The notes under the pieces: generated by a model
The model's input: the letters and a program-made list of their open reading frames with translations, nothing else
The model's database searches: none
Told to the model about the DNA's origin: nothing
Shown: piece by piece, positions 17,344-24,549 of the stretch
How positions within the stretch are numbered: position 1 is the first letter of the stretch
Layout of the letters: the number at the start of each line of letters is the position of its first letter
Origin: Candidatus Omnitrophota bacterium
GTDB taxonomy: Bacteria; Omnitrophota; Gorgyraeia; Duberdicusellales; 4484-171
DNA: 43,025 bases
Assembly (NCBI GenBank): GCA_017994375.1
Contig: JAGOLA010000004.1
Coordinates: forward strand, 1 to 43,025
Reading direction: 5' to 3'
Position numbers and translations under genes: made by a program

Positions 17344-17523
17344 TTAATAAAGTGCGTTGATGAAACTTTTTATTTCTTCGAATTCACTGCGGGAATAGAC
17401 TCTCCAGCCTCGCCAGTCCCGCTTAACTTTTTTAATCTTTCCGGCTTTCTCCCAGCGGATAATAGTCTTAGGAACTACTCCTATTTTTTTAGCCACCTGG
17501 GTAATAGTTAAAGTACCATTCAT
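17344..17523 (-). CDS. Small MerR-like helix-turn-helix regulator
   Basis: 59 residues. LTITQVAKKIGVVPKTIIRW is a clear MerR/excisionase-type helix-turn-helix, followed by a basic wing (KAGKIKKVKRDWRGWRVYSR). There is no effector-binding or dimerisation coiled coil beyond residue 59, so it is a minimal DNA-binding module. AAGGAG lies 6 nt before the ATG. It is the first gene behind the sigma-54-type promoter and precedes the Wza-like gene by 20 bp, so it may autoregulate or tune the EPS operon. Function beyond DNA binding is inference. Confidence 0.85.
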   Translation of the reverse strand: MNGTLTITQVAKKIGVVPKTIIRWEKAGKIKKVKRDWRGWRVYSRSEFEEIKSFINALY

Positions 17524-17556
17524 GTTATCTCCTTAACTCATTTTTATGTCCGGGTA

Positions 17557-17567
17557 TGTCCTAGACA
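17557..17567. repeat. TGTC-N3-GACA palindrome near the EPS transcription start
   Basis: TGTCCTAGACA reads as TGTC/GACA arms around CTA. It sits about 10-20 bp downstream of the -12 element, over the expected +1, and on the minus strand reads TGTCTAGGACA, sharing TGTCTA with the palindrome at 17808-17825. A repressor site or chance are both possible. Confidence 0.3.
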
Positions 17568-17576
17568 ATTAATAAA

Positions 17577-17592
17577 GCATATTCTGTGCCAA
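17577..17592 (-). promoter_or_regulatory. Candidate sigma-54 (-24/-12) promoter of the EPS operon
   Basis: The minus strand reads TTGGCACAGAATATGC: a full TTGGCAC -24 box, GG-N10-GC spacing exactly as sigma-54 requires, and ATGC at -12 in place of TTGC. Predicted start is near 17566, leaving a leader of about 43 nt to the MerR-like gene. Known PEP-CTERM EPS loci are often controlled by RpoN with the PrsK/PrsR two-component pair; neither is in this window. Confidence 0.65.
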
Positions 17593-17807
17593 TTGTTATT
17601 AAAAAGAAGAGTTTTTATATAACTCTTTGGCTATCAAGGAGAAATCAATAAGTATTTTTATGATATTTTTTGGGCAAGAAATACCGCTTAAGAATCTTAC
17701 AGAAAGCGTCTACAAAATAAAACACCTTTAGGGTTAAAGTCTAACTTTAATCTTTTAAAAAGACTAAAAATATCTTAAAAGTATTGATTTTATTAGCTAA
17801 AATTAGA

Positions 17808-17825
17808 TGTCTAAAAAATTAGACA
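17808..17825. promoter_or_regulatory. TGTCTAA-N4-TTAGACA palindrome, enhancer-site or weak terminator candidate
   Basis: A perfect 7-bp inverted repeat around AAAA, about 240 bp upstream of the predicted sigma-54 start and 22 bp beyond the thioredoxin-reductase-like stop. As an upstream activator site it would suit a bacterial enhancer-binding protein. As a terminator it is weak: only two G-C pairs and no clean U-tract. Confidence 0.4.
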
Positions 17826-17846
17826 CTTATCTTGGGGTTTAAACAC

Positions 17847-18752
17847 TTAAAGGCGGCTTAAATATTTAAAGGCTGAAAGGCAGGCTTTGGAACCCTCTCC
17901 GCAGGCAATAATAATCTGTTTTTCCGGGACATTGGTTACATCTCCGGCGGCAAAGATACCGGGGATATTAGTCTGATTATAGCAATCTACGATTATTTCA
18001 TCGTGTTCGTTTTTCTCTAAAATATCGGTAAACCTAGAATTAGGATTAAGTCCGATTTCAACTAATACTCCTTCTACCTTTAAAGTTTGAATTTTATTAT
18101 TTTGTTCTACTTGGATAGATTTTACAAAAACTTCACCTTCGATTTTTTTCACTTTGGCATTATTTAAGATAGTAACTAAAGGATTTTTAGTTATTTTTTC
18201 CACCATTACCGGGTCACCGGATAATTTAGGCGCAATATCAATAATGTAAACTTTAGGTGAAATTCTAACCATCTGTAAAGCTGCCTCCAGAGCCGAATTA
18301 CCTCCGCCGATTATTGCTACGTCCTTACCTTTATATAAGGGACCATCGCAAGTGGCGCAATAGGTAACGCCTTTGTTTTTATATTCGATTTCGCCGGGGA
18401 CTTTCAAGAGCCGCGGGCTTTTACCGGTTGAAACAATCAGGGCTTTAGATAAATATTCGGACTTATCAGTAACGGTCTTAAATAAATCTTTTTCTTTTTT
18501 AATACTATTTACATCTTCCGGCATATTGATACTGATTCCGAACGAATCCATATGCTCTTGGAATTTTAAGGTAAGTTCGGCACCGGTAATAAATTGGTAA
18601 CCGGTATAATTTTCGATGTCACCACTCCAAGCAGTCTGGCCACCGATATCTTTGGTAATAACTAAAAAATCTAATCTTTTTCTTACGGCATAAACCGCTG
18701 CGGTTATCCCGGCCGGGCCGGCTCCTAAAATTAATAAGTCATATACTTTCAT
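17847..18752 (-). CDS. Thioredoxin reductase-like flavoprotein
   Basis: 301 residues. FAD site GAGPAG (10-15), redox pair CATC (Cys132 and Cys135), pyridine-nucleotide site GGGNSALEAA (149-158) and C-terminal FAD motif GIFAAGDV. The HRRxxxR motif that holds the NADPH phosphate in classical TrxB is absent; the region reads YIIDIAPKLSGD, closer to AhpF-type NADH-dependent enzymes. It may therefore use NADH, or another donor. Partners are probably the CPYC glutaredoxin two genes upstream, and possibly the thiol peroxidase. It is the last gene of the redox run; it follows the zinc-ribbon gene by 3 bp. Confidence 0.88.
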   Translation of the reverse strand: MKVYDLLILGAGPAGITAAVYAVRKRLDFLVITKDIGGQTAWSGDIENYTGYQFITGAELTLKFQEHMDSFGISINMPEDVNSIKKEKDLFKTVTDKSEYLSKALIVSTGKSPRLLKVPGEIEYKNKGVTYCATCDGPLYKGKDVAIIGGGNSALEAALQMVRISPKVYIIDIAPKLSGDPVMVEKITKNPLVTILNNAKVKKIEGEVFVKSIQVEQNNKIQTLKVEGVLVEIGLNPNSRFTDILEKNEHDEIIVDCYNQTNIPGIFAAGDVTNVPEKQIIIACGEGSKACLSAFKYLSRL

Positions 18753-18755
18753 ACC

Positions 18756-18959
18756 TTATGAGCAACTGGAACAATCGCCACCAGAGCAAGAACTACACTT
18801 AGAAGAACCGGCTATAGAAAAAGCAGCTAATGTTTTTTCTAAATCTTTGCTGCCGCAATGGGGGCATTTTAACTTTTGAGCATCCTTATCCTGATTTACA
18901 CCGCTAAGAAAATCGCTCTTCTTTAAGCATTTTTTACAAAGATAAGTGTGAATGGGCAT
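18756..18959 (-). CDS. FmdB-type zinc-ribbon protein
   Basis: 67 residues. MPIHTYLCKKCLKKSDFL with a second CPHCGSKDLEK knuckle gives the four Cys of the FmdB/CxxC regulatory zinc ribbon. The tail is a Ser/Cys cluster (SSKCSSCSGGDCSSCS) with four further Cys. Family function is unresolved; regulatory or metal-handling roles have been proposed. It sits 2 bp after glutaredoxin and 3 bp before the thioredoxin-reductase-like gene, so co-translation is likely. Confidence 0.85.
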   Translation of the reverse strand: MPIHTYLCKKCLKKSDFLSGVNQDKDAQKLKCPHCGSKDLEKTLAAFSIAGSSKCSSCSGGDCSSCS

Positions 18960-18961
18960 GT

Positions 18962-19192
18962 TTATTTAGCAAGAAGCTCATCGATTTGGGACTTATCAAA
19001 GCCGACGATAGCATTTCCATCGATGACTATTACCGGAACGCCCATTTGGCCGGAAACTTTTACCATCTCTTCGGCAAGAGCGCTATCGCTAGAAACATCC
19101 AGATTCTGATAGCTTATGCCTTTGGAAGAAAGGTACTCTTTGGCCATTTTACAATAAGGGCAAGTTGGTGTGGAGTAGACTTTAACTACCAT
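18962..19192 (-). CDS. Glutaredoxin-like protein (YruB/NrdH type)
   Basis: 76 residues, complete thioredoxin fold. TPTCPYCKMAKEYL gives the CPYC active site (Cys11, Cys14), and GVPVIVIDG carries the cis-proline. Without an obvious glutathione system in the window, electrons most likely come from the flavoprotein two genes downstream. It would reduce disulfides in the cytoplasm. It follows the ferritin-like gene by 10 bp. Confidence 0.9.
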   Translation of the reverse strand: MVVKVYSTPTCPYCKMAKEYLSSKGISYQNLDVSSDSALAEEMVKVSGQMGVPVIVIDGNAIVGFDKSQIDELLAK

Positions 19193-19202
19193 TTAAATCT
19201 CC

Positions 19203-19682
19203 TTACTTGAAAGAATCTTTCAAAACTGATAGCTTAACTAGATGCCATTTTTCTTCGTCAATAATCTTATCTAGAACGCTTTGCTTGTCAGTAGTTATAT
19301 ATTCTTTAAGGGCAGTATAAGTAAGTATCGATTCTTTCTCTATGAAAATACCGAATTTTAAAGCTTCGCTATCGCTACCAAAGCCTTCCTTTATCTTGCG
19401 TTCCACCAGCTCTTGGGTAAAGATATATTCCGAAGCAATAGCCCTTAAATAAGCTTGATATTCGCCGGGATTAAATTCGTAAATGACGTAATCTTTTATA
19501 TTATCGAGCATCTCTTGAAAAGTCTGGCGGTGGATTTTCTCTTGTTCTTTGAGGTAACGCCAAAGAGCTTTGAGCTCATCTTTTTTAGCTTTATCTTCTA
19601 AAGACTGGTATAAATTTTTGCCGTTTTCTTCTACTCTAATGGCAATTTTTAAAATTTCCTGAGGGCTAAAATCTTTTGACAT
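19203..19682 (-). CDS. Short ferritin-like diiron protein (rubrerythrin domain only)
   Basis: 159 residues, four-helix bundle. Candidate diiron ligands are complete: Glu in RVEENGKNLY, ExxH in KEQEKIHRQ, Glu in FIEKESILTY and ExxH in IIDEEKWHL. No C-terminal rubredoxin knuckle is present, so it depends on an external electron donor such as the rubredoxin just upstream of fprA. Likely a peroxidase or iron-binding protein. It follows the flavodiiron gene by 9 bp. It resembles the two short bundles encoded at 24027-25050 in layout. Confidence 0.83.
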   Translation of the reverse strand: MSKDFSPQEILKIAIRVEENGKNLYQSLEDKAKKDELKALWRYLKEQEKIHRQTFQEMLDNIKDYVIYEFNPGEYQAYLRAIASEYIFTQELVERKIKEGFGSDSEALKFGIFIEKESILTYTALKEYITTDKQSVLDKIIDEEKWHLVKLSVLKDSFK

Positions 19683-19691
19683 AATTATATT

Positions 19692-20870
19692 TTAGGGTTT
19701 TAATATTTTTTTAATTTTTCCTACTACTTCCGATAAGCCTCTTAAATCTTTCTCGGTCGGCAGATACTGGAAATACTTTCCGGAATCTAAGAGTTCTATT
19801 CCGGCTTCTTTGAGATAACTTTCGAACTCTTTAAAGCCAAAGACCGACCAGCCGTAAGAACCAAAAGTCAAGCCGTACCTATTTTTTGGCTTTAATCCTC
19901 TAAGATAGGTAAGCAAAGCGCCCATGCGGGGTAAAACTCTGCTGTTAAGAATAGGGCTGCCAAAAATCACTACTTTAGAGTTTAGAATATCGGTTACTAC
20001 ATCGGAAAGATCGGTAATGCTAAGATTGCATAATTTTACTGAAATATTTTCGCTATCTATCAAACTATACAACTTTAAGGCAATTTTCTCGGTAGAATGC
20101 CACATGGTATCGTAGATAATTAAGGCTTTATTGTCGGATAAGTAATTGGACCATTTATTGTAAAGGCTTATTATAGTATCGACATCAGTTTTATTGCGCC
20201 AAATCAAACCGTGGGAAGGATAAATCCGCTCTATCTCTATTTTTACTAATGCTGCCAATACTTCCTGGACCTGGTTGCCATAAGGCATGACGATATTAGC
20301 ATAATATTTGGTGGCTTCACGAAAAACGATATCTAGCCCAGCCTCTTCGGCAAACCTTTCGCTGCTGGCATAATGCTGGCCGAAAGCATCGTTAGAAAAT
20401 AAAATTTTGTCATTTTCTAAGTAAGTTACCATCGAATCCGGCCAGTGGACCATCGGCGTTAAGAAAAATTTTAATTTGCGCTGCCCGATGTTTAAAACCT
20501 CACCGTTATTTACTACCTTAAAATCCCATTTTTTTTGATAATACCTCTCAAGCGTTTCTTTGCCTTTGGGCGAACAAACTACTTTGGCCTGCGGACAAAA
20601 TTCTAAAAGTTCGCCAATGGCTCCGGAATGGTCCATTTCAGCGTGATTGGAAATAATATATTCTATTCTTAAAGGATCAACTACTTCTTTAATTCTGGAG
20701 AGCATATCAGCGAAGCCGTAATTTTTGACCGTATCTATTAAGGTAACTTTTTCATCTATAATAAGGTAAGAATTGTACGTGGTCCCGGAAGGAGTAGAAT
20801 AGCCGTGAAAGTTCCTTAAATTCCAATCGATATAGCCGGTCCAATATATTTTATCAGCTACTGAAACCAT
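19692..20870 (-). CDS. fprA: Flavodiiron protein (O2/NO reductase, FprA type)
   Basis: 392 residues. A metallo-beta-lactamase-like half carries all diiron ligands: His76-x-Glu78-x-Asp80-His81 (HAEMDH), His142, Asp161 and His220. The C-terminal flavodoxin half (about 249-392) starts at IIYDTMWHST and binds FMN. The family reduces O2 to water and/or NO to N2O with rubredoxin as donor. The rubredoxin gene sits directly upstream, separated by 2 bp, which supports that partner. Both probably come off the internal promoter at 21086-21113. Confidence 0.95.
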   Translation of the reverse strand: MVSVADKIYWTGYIDWNLRNFHGYSTPSGTTYNSYLIIDEKVTLIDTVKNYGFADMLSRIKEVVDPLRIEYIISNHAEMDHSGAIGELLEFCPQAKVVCSPKGKETLERYYQKKWDFKVVNNGEVLNIGQRKLKFFLTPMVHWPDSMVTYLENDKILFSNDAFGQHYASSERFAEEAGLDIVFREATKYYANIVMPYGNQVQEVLAALVKIEIERIYPSHGLIWRNKTDVDTIISLYNKWSNYLSDNKALIIYDTMWHSTEKIALKLYSLIDSENISVKLCNLSITDLSDVVTDILNSKVVIFGSPILNSRVLPRMGALLTYLRGLKPKNRYGLTFGSYGWSVFGFKEFESYLKEAGIELLDSGKYFQYLPTEKDLRGLSEVVGKIKKILKP

Positions 20871-20872
20871 AT

Positions 20873-21037
20873 TTATCCCTCTACTTTTTCAAATTCTTCT
20901 TTGCCTACGCCGCATTCCGGGCAAACCCAGGTAGCGGGAAGCTGCGAAAAAGGAGTCCCCGCTTCGATACCGTTGTCAGGATCACCAACTGCAGGATCAT
21001 AAATATAACCACAGACTTTGCATTGGTACTTATCCAT
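20873..21037 (-). CDS. Rubredoxin
   Basis: 54 residues. Two iron knuckles, CKVCGY (Cys6, Cys9) and CPECGV (Cys39, Cys42), with the [14 protein letters not shown] and PATWVCP segments of ordinary rubredoxins. GGGGAGG lies shortly before the ATG at 21035-21037. It is a cytoplasmic one-electron carrier; the flavodiiron protein next door is the obvious partner, with superoxide reductase and the rubrerythrin-type proteins of the island as further acceptors. Confidence 0.96.
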   Translation of the reverse strand: MDKYQCKVCGYIYDPAVGDPDNGIEAGTPFSQLPATWVCPECGVGKEEFEKVEG

Positions 21038-21085
21038 TATCTTCCTCCCCTTGCAAATTGCATTTTAATTTTTAATTTATAGATT

Positions 21086-21113
21086 ATTTTACCATGCCTT
21101 TAGCGCTTGTAAA
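21086..21113 (-). promoter_or_regulatory. Candidate sigma-70 promoter for rubredoxin-fprA
   Basis: Minus strand: TTTACA (21113-21108), 16-nt spacer, TGG directly before TAAAAT (21091-21086), i.e. 5/6 matches to both boxes with an extended -10 TGn. Predicted start near 21079, 42 nt before the rubredoxin ATG. It overlaps the arsC stop codon and a 7-bp stem (GCCTTTA/TAAAGGC, 21096-21116). Confidence 0.5.
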
Positions 21114-21558
21114 GGCTATCAGAGTTTAAAAGACAGCTCTTCTTGGCGAACTCTGTTATCAAGATTTTTAACTTATCGCGAGTTTGACAAAAAGCGCTAA
21201 ATACCTCTTCGGAACTACCTTTAATATTAGCCGGGTCTTTTAAAGGCCAGTGAATTCTCTTGGCTTTTCCGGGGAAAACCGGACAGGTTTGATTGGCCTG
21301 GTCACAAACAGTAATTATATAGTCAAACTCTTTATCTAAAAACTCCTTTAAACTTTTGGAACGTTGTTCAGAGATATTTATACCTATTTGGGCCATGGCT
21401 TTGATAGCATCGGGATTAACCTGGCCAGGATGGCTACCGGCACTTTGGACTTGGAAATAATCAGGATACAGGTTTTTTAAAAGGCCCTCTGCCATCTGGG
21501 AACGGGCTGAATTATGGGTGCAGAGAAAAAGAACCTTTAGCTTTTTGTTATCATTCAT
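21100..21558 (-). CDS. arsC: Arsenate reductase, thioredoxin-coupled (LMW phosphatase-like ArsC)
   Basis: 152 residues. The phosphatase loop CTHNSARS (Cys13 to Arg19, CX5R) and the redox pair Cys85 and Cys92 (CDQANQTC) match the Cys-triad mechanism of B. subtilis-type ArsC; KRIHWPLKDPANI holds the catalytic Asp. It reduces arsenate to arsenite using thioredoxin or a similar thiol carrier. No ars efflux pump or ArsR is nearby. It overlaps the hcp stop by 4 bp, so its regulation is that of the redox run. A protein tyrosine phosphatase side activity is possible. Confidence 0.9.
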   Translation of the reverse strand: MNDNKKLKVLFLCTHNSARSQMAEGLLKNLYPDYFQVQSAGSHPGQVNPDAIKAMAQIGINISEQRSKSLKEFLDKEFDYIITVCDQANQTCPVFPGKAKRIHWPLKDPANIKGSSEEVFSAFCQTRDKLKILITEFAKKSCLLNSDSLYKR

Positions 21559-23225
21559 TTTTTAGCTAATATCTCTTCTAAATCTTTATCGGCGGTAGTT
21601 GTTGGTTTTAAATTAAACTTATCTATCAGCACTTTTAAGATATTTTCCGAAATAAAAGGCGGTAAAGTCGGGCCTAGCCGGATATTTTTTACGCCTAAGG
21701 AAAGTAAAGTCAGTAAGATACAAACCGCTTTTTGTTCATACCAAGAAAGTATTAAAGAAAGCGGCAAATCATTGATGCTGCAGCCTAAAGCTCCGGACAA
21801 AGCCGAAGCAATGGTTATTGCCGAATAAGCATCATTACATTGCCCGCAATCAAGAAGGCGCGGGATACCGCCAATTTCGCCAAAATCAAGTTTGTTAAAA
21901 CGAAACTTTCCGCAGGCTAAGGTAAGAATTAAACAATCATGAGGAACTTTTTGAGCAAATTCAGTATAGTAATTTCTTCCGGGCTTGGCGCCGTCGCAGC
22001 CACCAATAAGAAAAATATGTTTGATAGCGCCTAATTTAACAGCCGCGATTACTTTATCGGCTAAACTTAATACTGTAGTGTGGCCAAAGCCTACTAAAAT
22101 TTCTTTTTCGATGGCTCTTTCTTTAAAACCATCTAACTCTAAGGCTTTATTGATTAGAGAGCTAAAATCTTTTTTATCGTCTAATTTTTCGATATGTTCG
22201 ATTTCAGGATAAGCTACTAAACCGGTAGTGAAAATCCTGTCTTTATAAGATTCTCTTGGCTTTTGGAGGCAATTGGTGGTCATTAAAATAGCTGCTGGTA
22301 TTTTATCGAATTCCTTCTGCTGCTCCTGCCAAGCACCGCCAAAGTGGCCTTTTAGGTGAGGGTACTTCTTCAATCCCGGATAGCCATGGGCCGGCAGCAT
22401 TTCACCGTGAGTATAAATATTTATGCCACGGTCTTCGGTTTGTTTTAAAAGCTCTTCTAAATCCAGTAAATCATGGCCAGAAACGATAATAGCCGGGCCT
22501 TTCTCTACTCCTAAAGCTACTTTAGTAGGAACCGGATCGCCAAAATGGTTTCTATGGGCAGAATCCAATATCTCCATACAACGTAAGTTAACTTTACCAA
22601 ACTCCATAATTAACTCTAACCAACCTTCAGCTCCTAAAGAATTATCGGCTAAAGCCGTTAAAGCTTTATAGAAAAAAGAATTAACTTCTTCACTCTCAAA
22701 ACCCAAGATAAAAGCATGGTCAGCATAAGCAGCCATTCCTTTTAAACCGTAAAGAAGAATTTCCTGTAAACTTCTTATATCTTCGCTTAAACTGGTATCA
22801 GATAATAATCCTACTCTTTTACCTTGTTCCACTAAAGCTTCCAGAGTATTGGCCGGACGCCAATTAACAAGGTTGGGTAAAGAGCCAAAGAAATCTTTTT
22901 TATGCTTATTAGAATAGGCGTGCAAAAAGATAATTTTTATCTTTTGTTTGATGCCATAAGAATCATCGATCATTTTTCTTAATCTTTTGGAGTCAAAATT
23001 AACGTTAGTTACGGTGGTAAAAAGGGCTTCTATTATAAAGCTGTCAACTTCTCGGTTACGAACGCCTAATTGACGGGCGAGTTTACCATATATGGCAATT
23101 CCTTTAAGGCTGTGAATGAGTAAATCCTGCAAAGCCGAAGTATCGGAATCTTTGCCACAGACTCCTTGGGCTGTGCATCCCTTACCTCCGATAGCCTGCT
23201 CACATTGACGACAAAACATATTCAT
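21555..23225 (-). CDS. hcp: Hybrid cluster protein (hydroxylamine/NO reductase)
   Basis: 556 residues, normal length. N-terminal cluster Cys5, Cys8, Cys17 and Cys23 (FCRQCEQAIGGKGCTAQGVC) follow the spacing of anaerobe Hcp. The hybrid-cluster region has GHTTVLS, LIGGCDGAKPGR, LTLACGKFRF and LLDCGQCNDA. Hcp reduces NO to N2O and/or hydroxylamine and protects anaerobes from nitrosative stress. TAGGAGG lies 5-6 nt before the ATG. Its usual NADH reductase Hcr is not adjacent; the FNR-like flavoprotein at 28448 could serve. arsC follows with a 4-bp overlap. Confidence 0.95.
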   Translation of the reverse strand: MNMFCRQCEQAIGGKGCTAQGVCGKDSDTSALQDLLIHSLKGIAIYGKLARQLGVRNREVDSFIIEALFTTVTNVNFDSKRLRKMIDDSYGIKQKIKIIFLHAYSNKHKKDFFGSLPNLVNWRPANTLEALVEQGKRVGLLSDTSLSEDIRSLQEILLYGLKGMAAYADHAFILGFESEEVNSFFYKALTALADNSLGAEGWLELIMEFGKVNLRCMEILDSAHRNHFGDPVPTKVALGVEKGPAIIVSGHDLLDLEELLKQTEDRGINIYTHGEMLPAHGYPGLKKYPHLKGHFGGAWQEQQKEFDKIPAAILMTTNCLQKPRESYKDRIFTTGLVAYPEIEHIEKLDDKKDFSSLINKALELDGFKERAIEKEILVGFGHTTVLSLADKVIAAVKLGAIKHIFLIGGCDGAKPGRNYYTEFAQKVPHDCLILTLACGKFRFNKLDFGEIGGIPRLLDCGQCNDAYSAITIASALSGALGCSINDLPLSLILSWYEQKAVCILLTLLSLGVKNIRLGPTLPPFISENILKVLIDKFNLKPTTTADKDLEEILAKK

Positions 23226-23265
23226 AGTATCCTCCTAAAGTTTAACTGGTTGAAATTTAAAACTT

Positions 23266-23991
23266 TTAACTAAAAACCTTTCTTTTATAAGGTACTTCTT
23301 TTATTTTCCTTCTTATTACTTCCAAATAATACAATAACCTTTTACGTGGGTCATCTAAATCATCTAGAAATCTAGATTCATCTTTAAGATAATTAATTTC
23401 TACCGGGACTTCTCGAAAAGGAGTTTTAGTTCTTATAATTTCCAGTAAAATTTCCAGGCACCCTCCATAGTTTTTCTCGCGAAGATGCAGCTTTCGTAAA
23501 AAAGAATTGCGATAAGCCCGCAACATACAAAAGGTATCCGAAAATTCTATAGAATAAAGTTGTTTTATGAGCTTTGAAAGGTAACGATTTATAGTAAAAG
23601 AAAATATAGGAATATCGGTATAATTTATAATCCTAATATAGCGGGAACCTAGAATTACTTCCCGTTTATCAAGCTCTCCTAAAAAATCTAAAATATTCTC
23701 GGATTTGTACTGAAGGTCGGCATCGATAGTAACTATTTTTTTATACTTATTATCTAAAGCAAATTTAAATCCGGTAGCTAAAGCCGCGGTATAACCGTTC
23801 TTTTGCGGATGCCGAATCAAAAAGTTATTCTTGTTTTTAATACCAAAAAGAAAATCTCTACTTTTATCCGTAGAGCCGTCATCAACAAAAAAGACATCGC
23901 CTTTATAGCTTTTGCGTAAAAGGCGGTAAAATTCTTCGATTACGCTCTCTTGATTATAAACCGGGCAAATAACTAAAGAATCTCTATTCAT
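23266..23991 (-). CDS. Family 2 glycosyltransferase (polyprenyl-phosphate sugar synthase-like)
   Basis: 241 residues, GT-A fold only. LVICPVYNQESVIEEFY, VFFVDDGSTDKSRDF, a TIDADLQY metal site and ILGSRYIR match dolichyl/undecaprenyl-phosphate mannose or glucose synthases; no C-terminal membrane helices are present. Such enzymes make polyprenyl-phosphate-linked sugar at the membrane. It lies between a ferritin-like gene and hcp, 35-40 bp from each, on the same strand, which is an unexpected place for a glycosyltransferase. It may simply be a passenger. Confidence 0.82.
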   Translation of the reverse strand: MNRDSLVICPVYNQESVIEEFYRLLRKSYKGDVFFVDDGSTDKSRDFLFGIKNKNNFLIRHPQKNGYTAALATGFKFALDNKYKKIVTIDADLQYKSENILDFLGELDKREVILGSRYIRIINYTDIPIFSFTINRYLSKLIKQLYSIEFSDTFCMLRAYRNSFLRKLHLREKNYGGCLEILLEIIRTKTPFREVPVEINYLKDESRFLDDLDDPRKRLLYYLEVIRRKIKEVPYKRKVFS

Positions 23992-24026
23992 TGGTTTCTA
24001 TACTAAATCTTTAACTCTGGCTTATT

Positions 24027-24548
24027 TTAGAAGAATTTACCGTATTTTATTCCAGCGTATAGTTGATCTATTTCTAACCTTGAATTTTTTAAATCTATTA
24101 AATGCTTCTCCTCTTCTTTTATTATCTTACCCAAAATTTCTTTTACTGGGGTAGGTCTTATCAATTCTCTTATTCTTTGATAGAAAATAATAGTATTTAG
24201 CTCAATTTCCATGGCAATTTTTATTATTGTAATAAGATTATTTTTATCTTTTTTAAAAAGGCTGTCTCTTACTTCAGAAATGTCAGGAAAAACAAGCTCT
24301 CTTAAGAAAGTATCCATTAATTCTTCGAAACGCTCATCAGCCGAAAAAGTAGATTCCTTTTTTGAATATACTTGGTATAGCTTAAAAAAAGTTTTGGCAT
24401 GTTTTACTTCGGCTTTGGCAAGATTAGAAAAAATATCTTTAATAGTTTTTTTATCGGCATAATCAGCTGATGCTTCGTAAAATTTTTGACCTCGCTCTTC
24501 TAAATTAATTGCCAATTTAAAGATTTCTTCAATCTTATAAATCTTCAT
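24027..24548 (-). CDS. Short ferritin-like diiron protein, copy B
   Basis: 173 residues, four-helix bundle. Ligands: Glu in INLEERGQKFY, ExxH in LAKAEVKHAKTF, Glu in AMEIELNTIIFY and ExxH in IIKEEEKHLIDL. No rubredoxin domain. It begins 1 bp after its neighbour's stop; the two look like a diverged tandem pair. Peroxide scavenging or iron handling is likely from the fold, but no activity is assigned to such short stand-alone bundles. Confidence 0.82.
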   Translation of the reverse strand: MKIYKIEEIFKLAINLEERGQKFYEASADYADKKTIKDIFSNLAKAEVKHAKTFFKLYQVYSKKESTFSADERFEELMDTFLRELVFPDISEVRDSLFKKDKNNLITIIKIAMEIELNTIIFYQRIRELIRPTPVKEILGKIIKEEEKHLIDLKNSRLEIDQLYAGIKYGKFF

Positions 24549-24549
24549 A

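Larger units (their letters stand above)
17524..17846. other. 323-bp regulatory intergenic region between redox island and EPS operon
   Basis: No trustworthy gene is seen; the best plus-strand frame is 23 codons without a ribosome site. From the EPS side it holds the sigma-54-type element at 17577-17592, a TGTC-N3-GACA palindrome at 17557-17567 over the predicted transcription start, and the TGTCTAA-N4-TTAGACA palindrome at 17808-17825. An AGTCT/AGACT pair (about 17737-17765) lies between. The shared half-site TGTCTA suggests one DNA-binding protein. Confidence 0.5.

Noticed and set aside
17658-17729. A 23-codon plus-strand frame in the regulatory gap
   Set aside because: No ribosome binding site and no recognisable features; it lies between candidate regulatory elements.
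21096-21116. GCCTTTA/TAAAGGC stem at the arsC stop as a terminator
   Set aside because: No U-tract follows; the sequence is better explained as overlapping the candidate rubredoxin promoter.
22423-22671. Plus-strand frames inside hcp and other minus-strand genes
   Set aside because: They are shadows of strongly conserved genes, lack ribosome sites and show no protein-family motifs.
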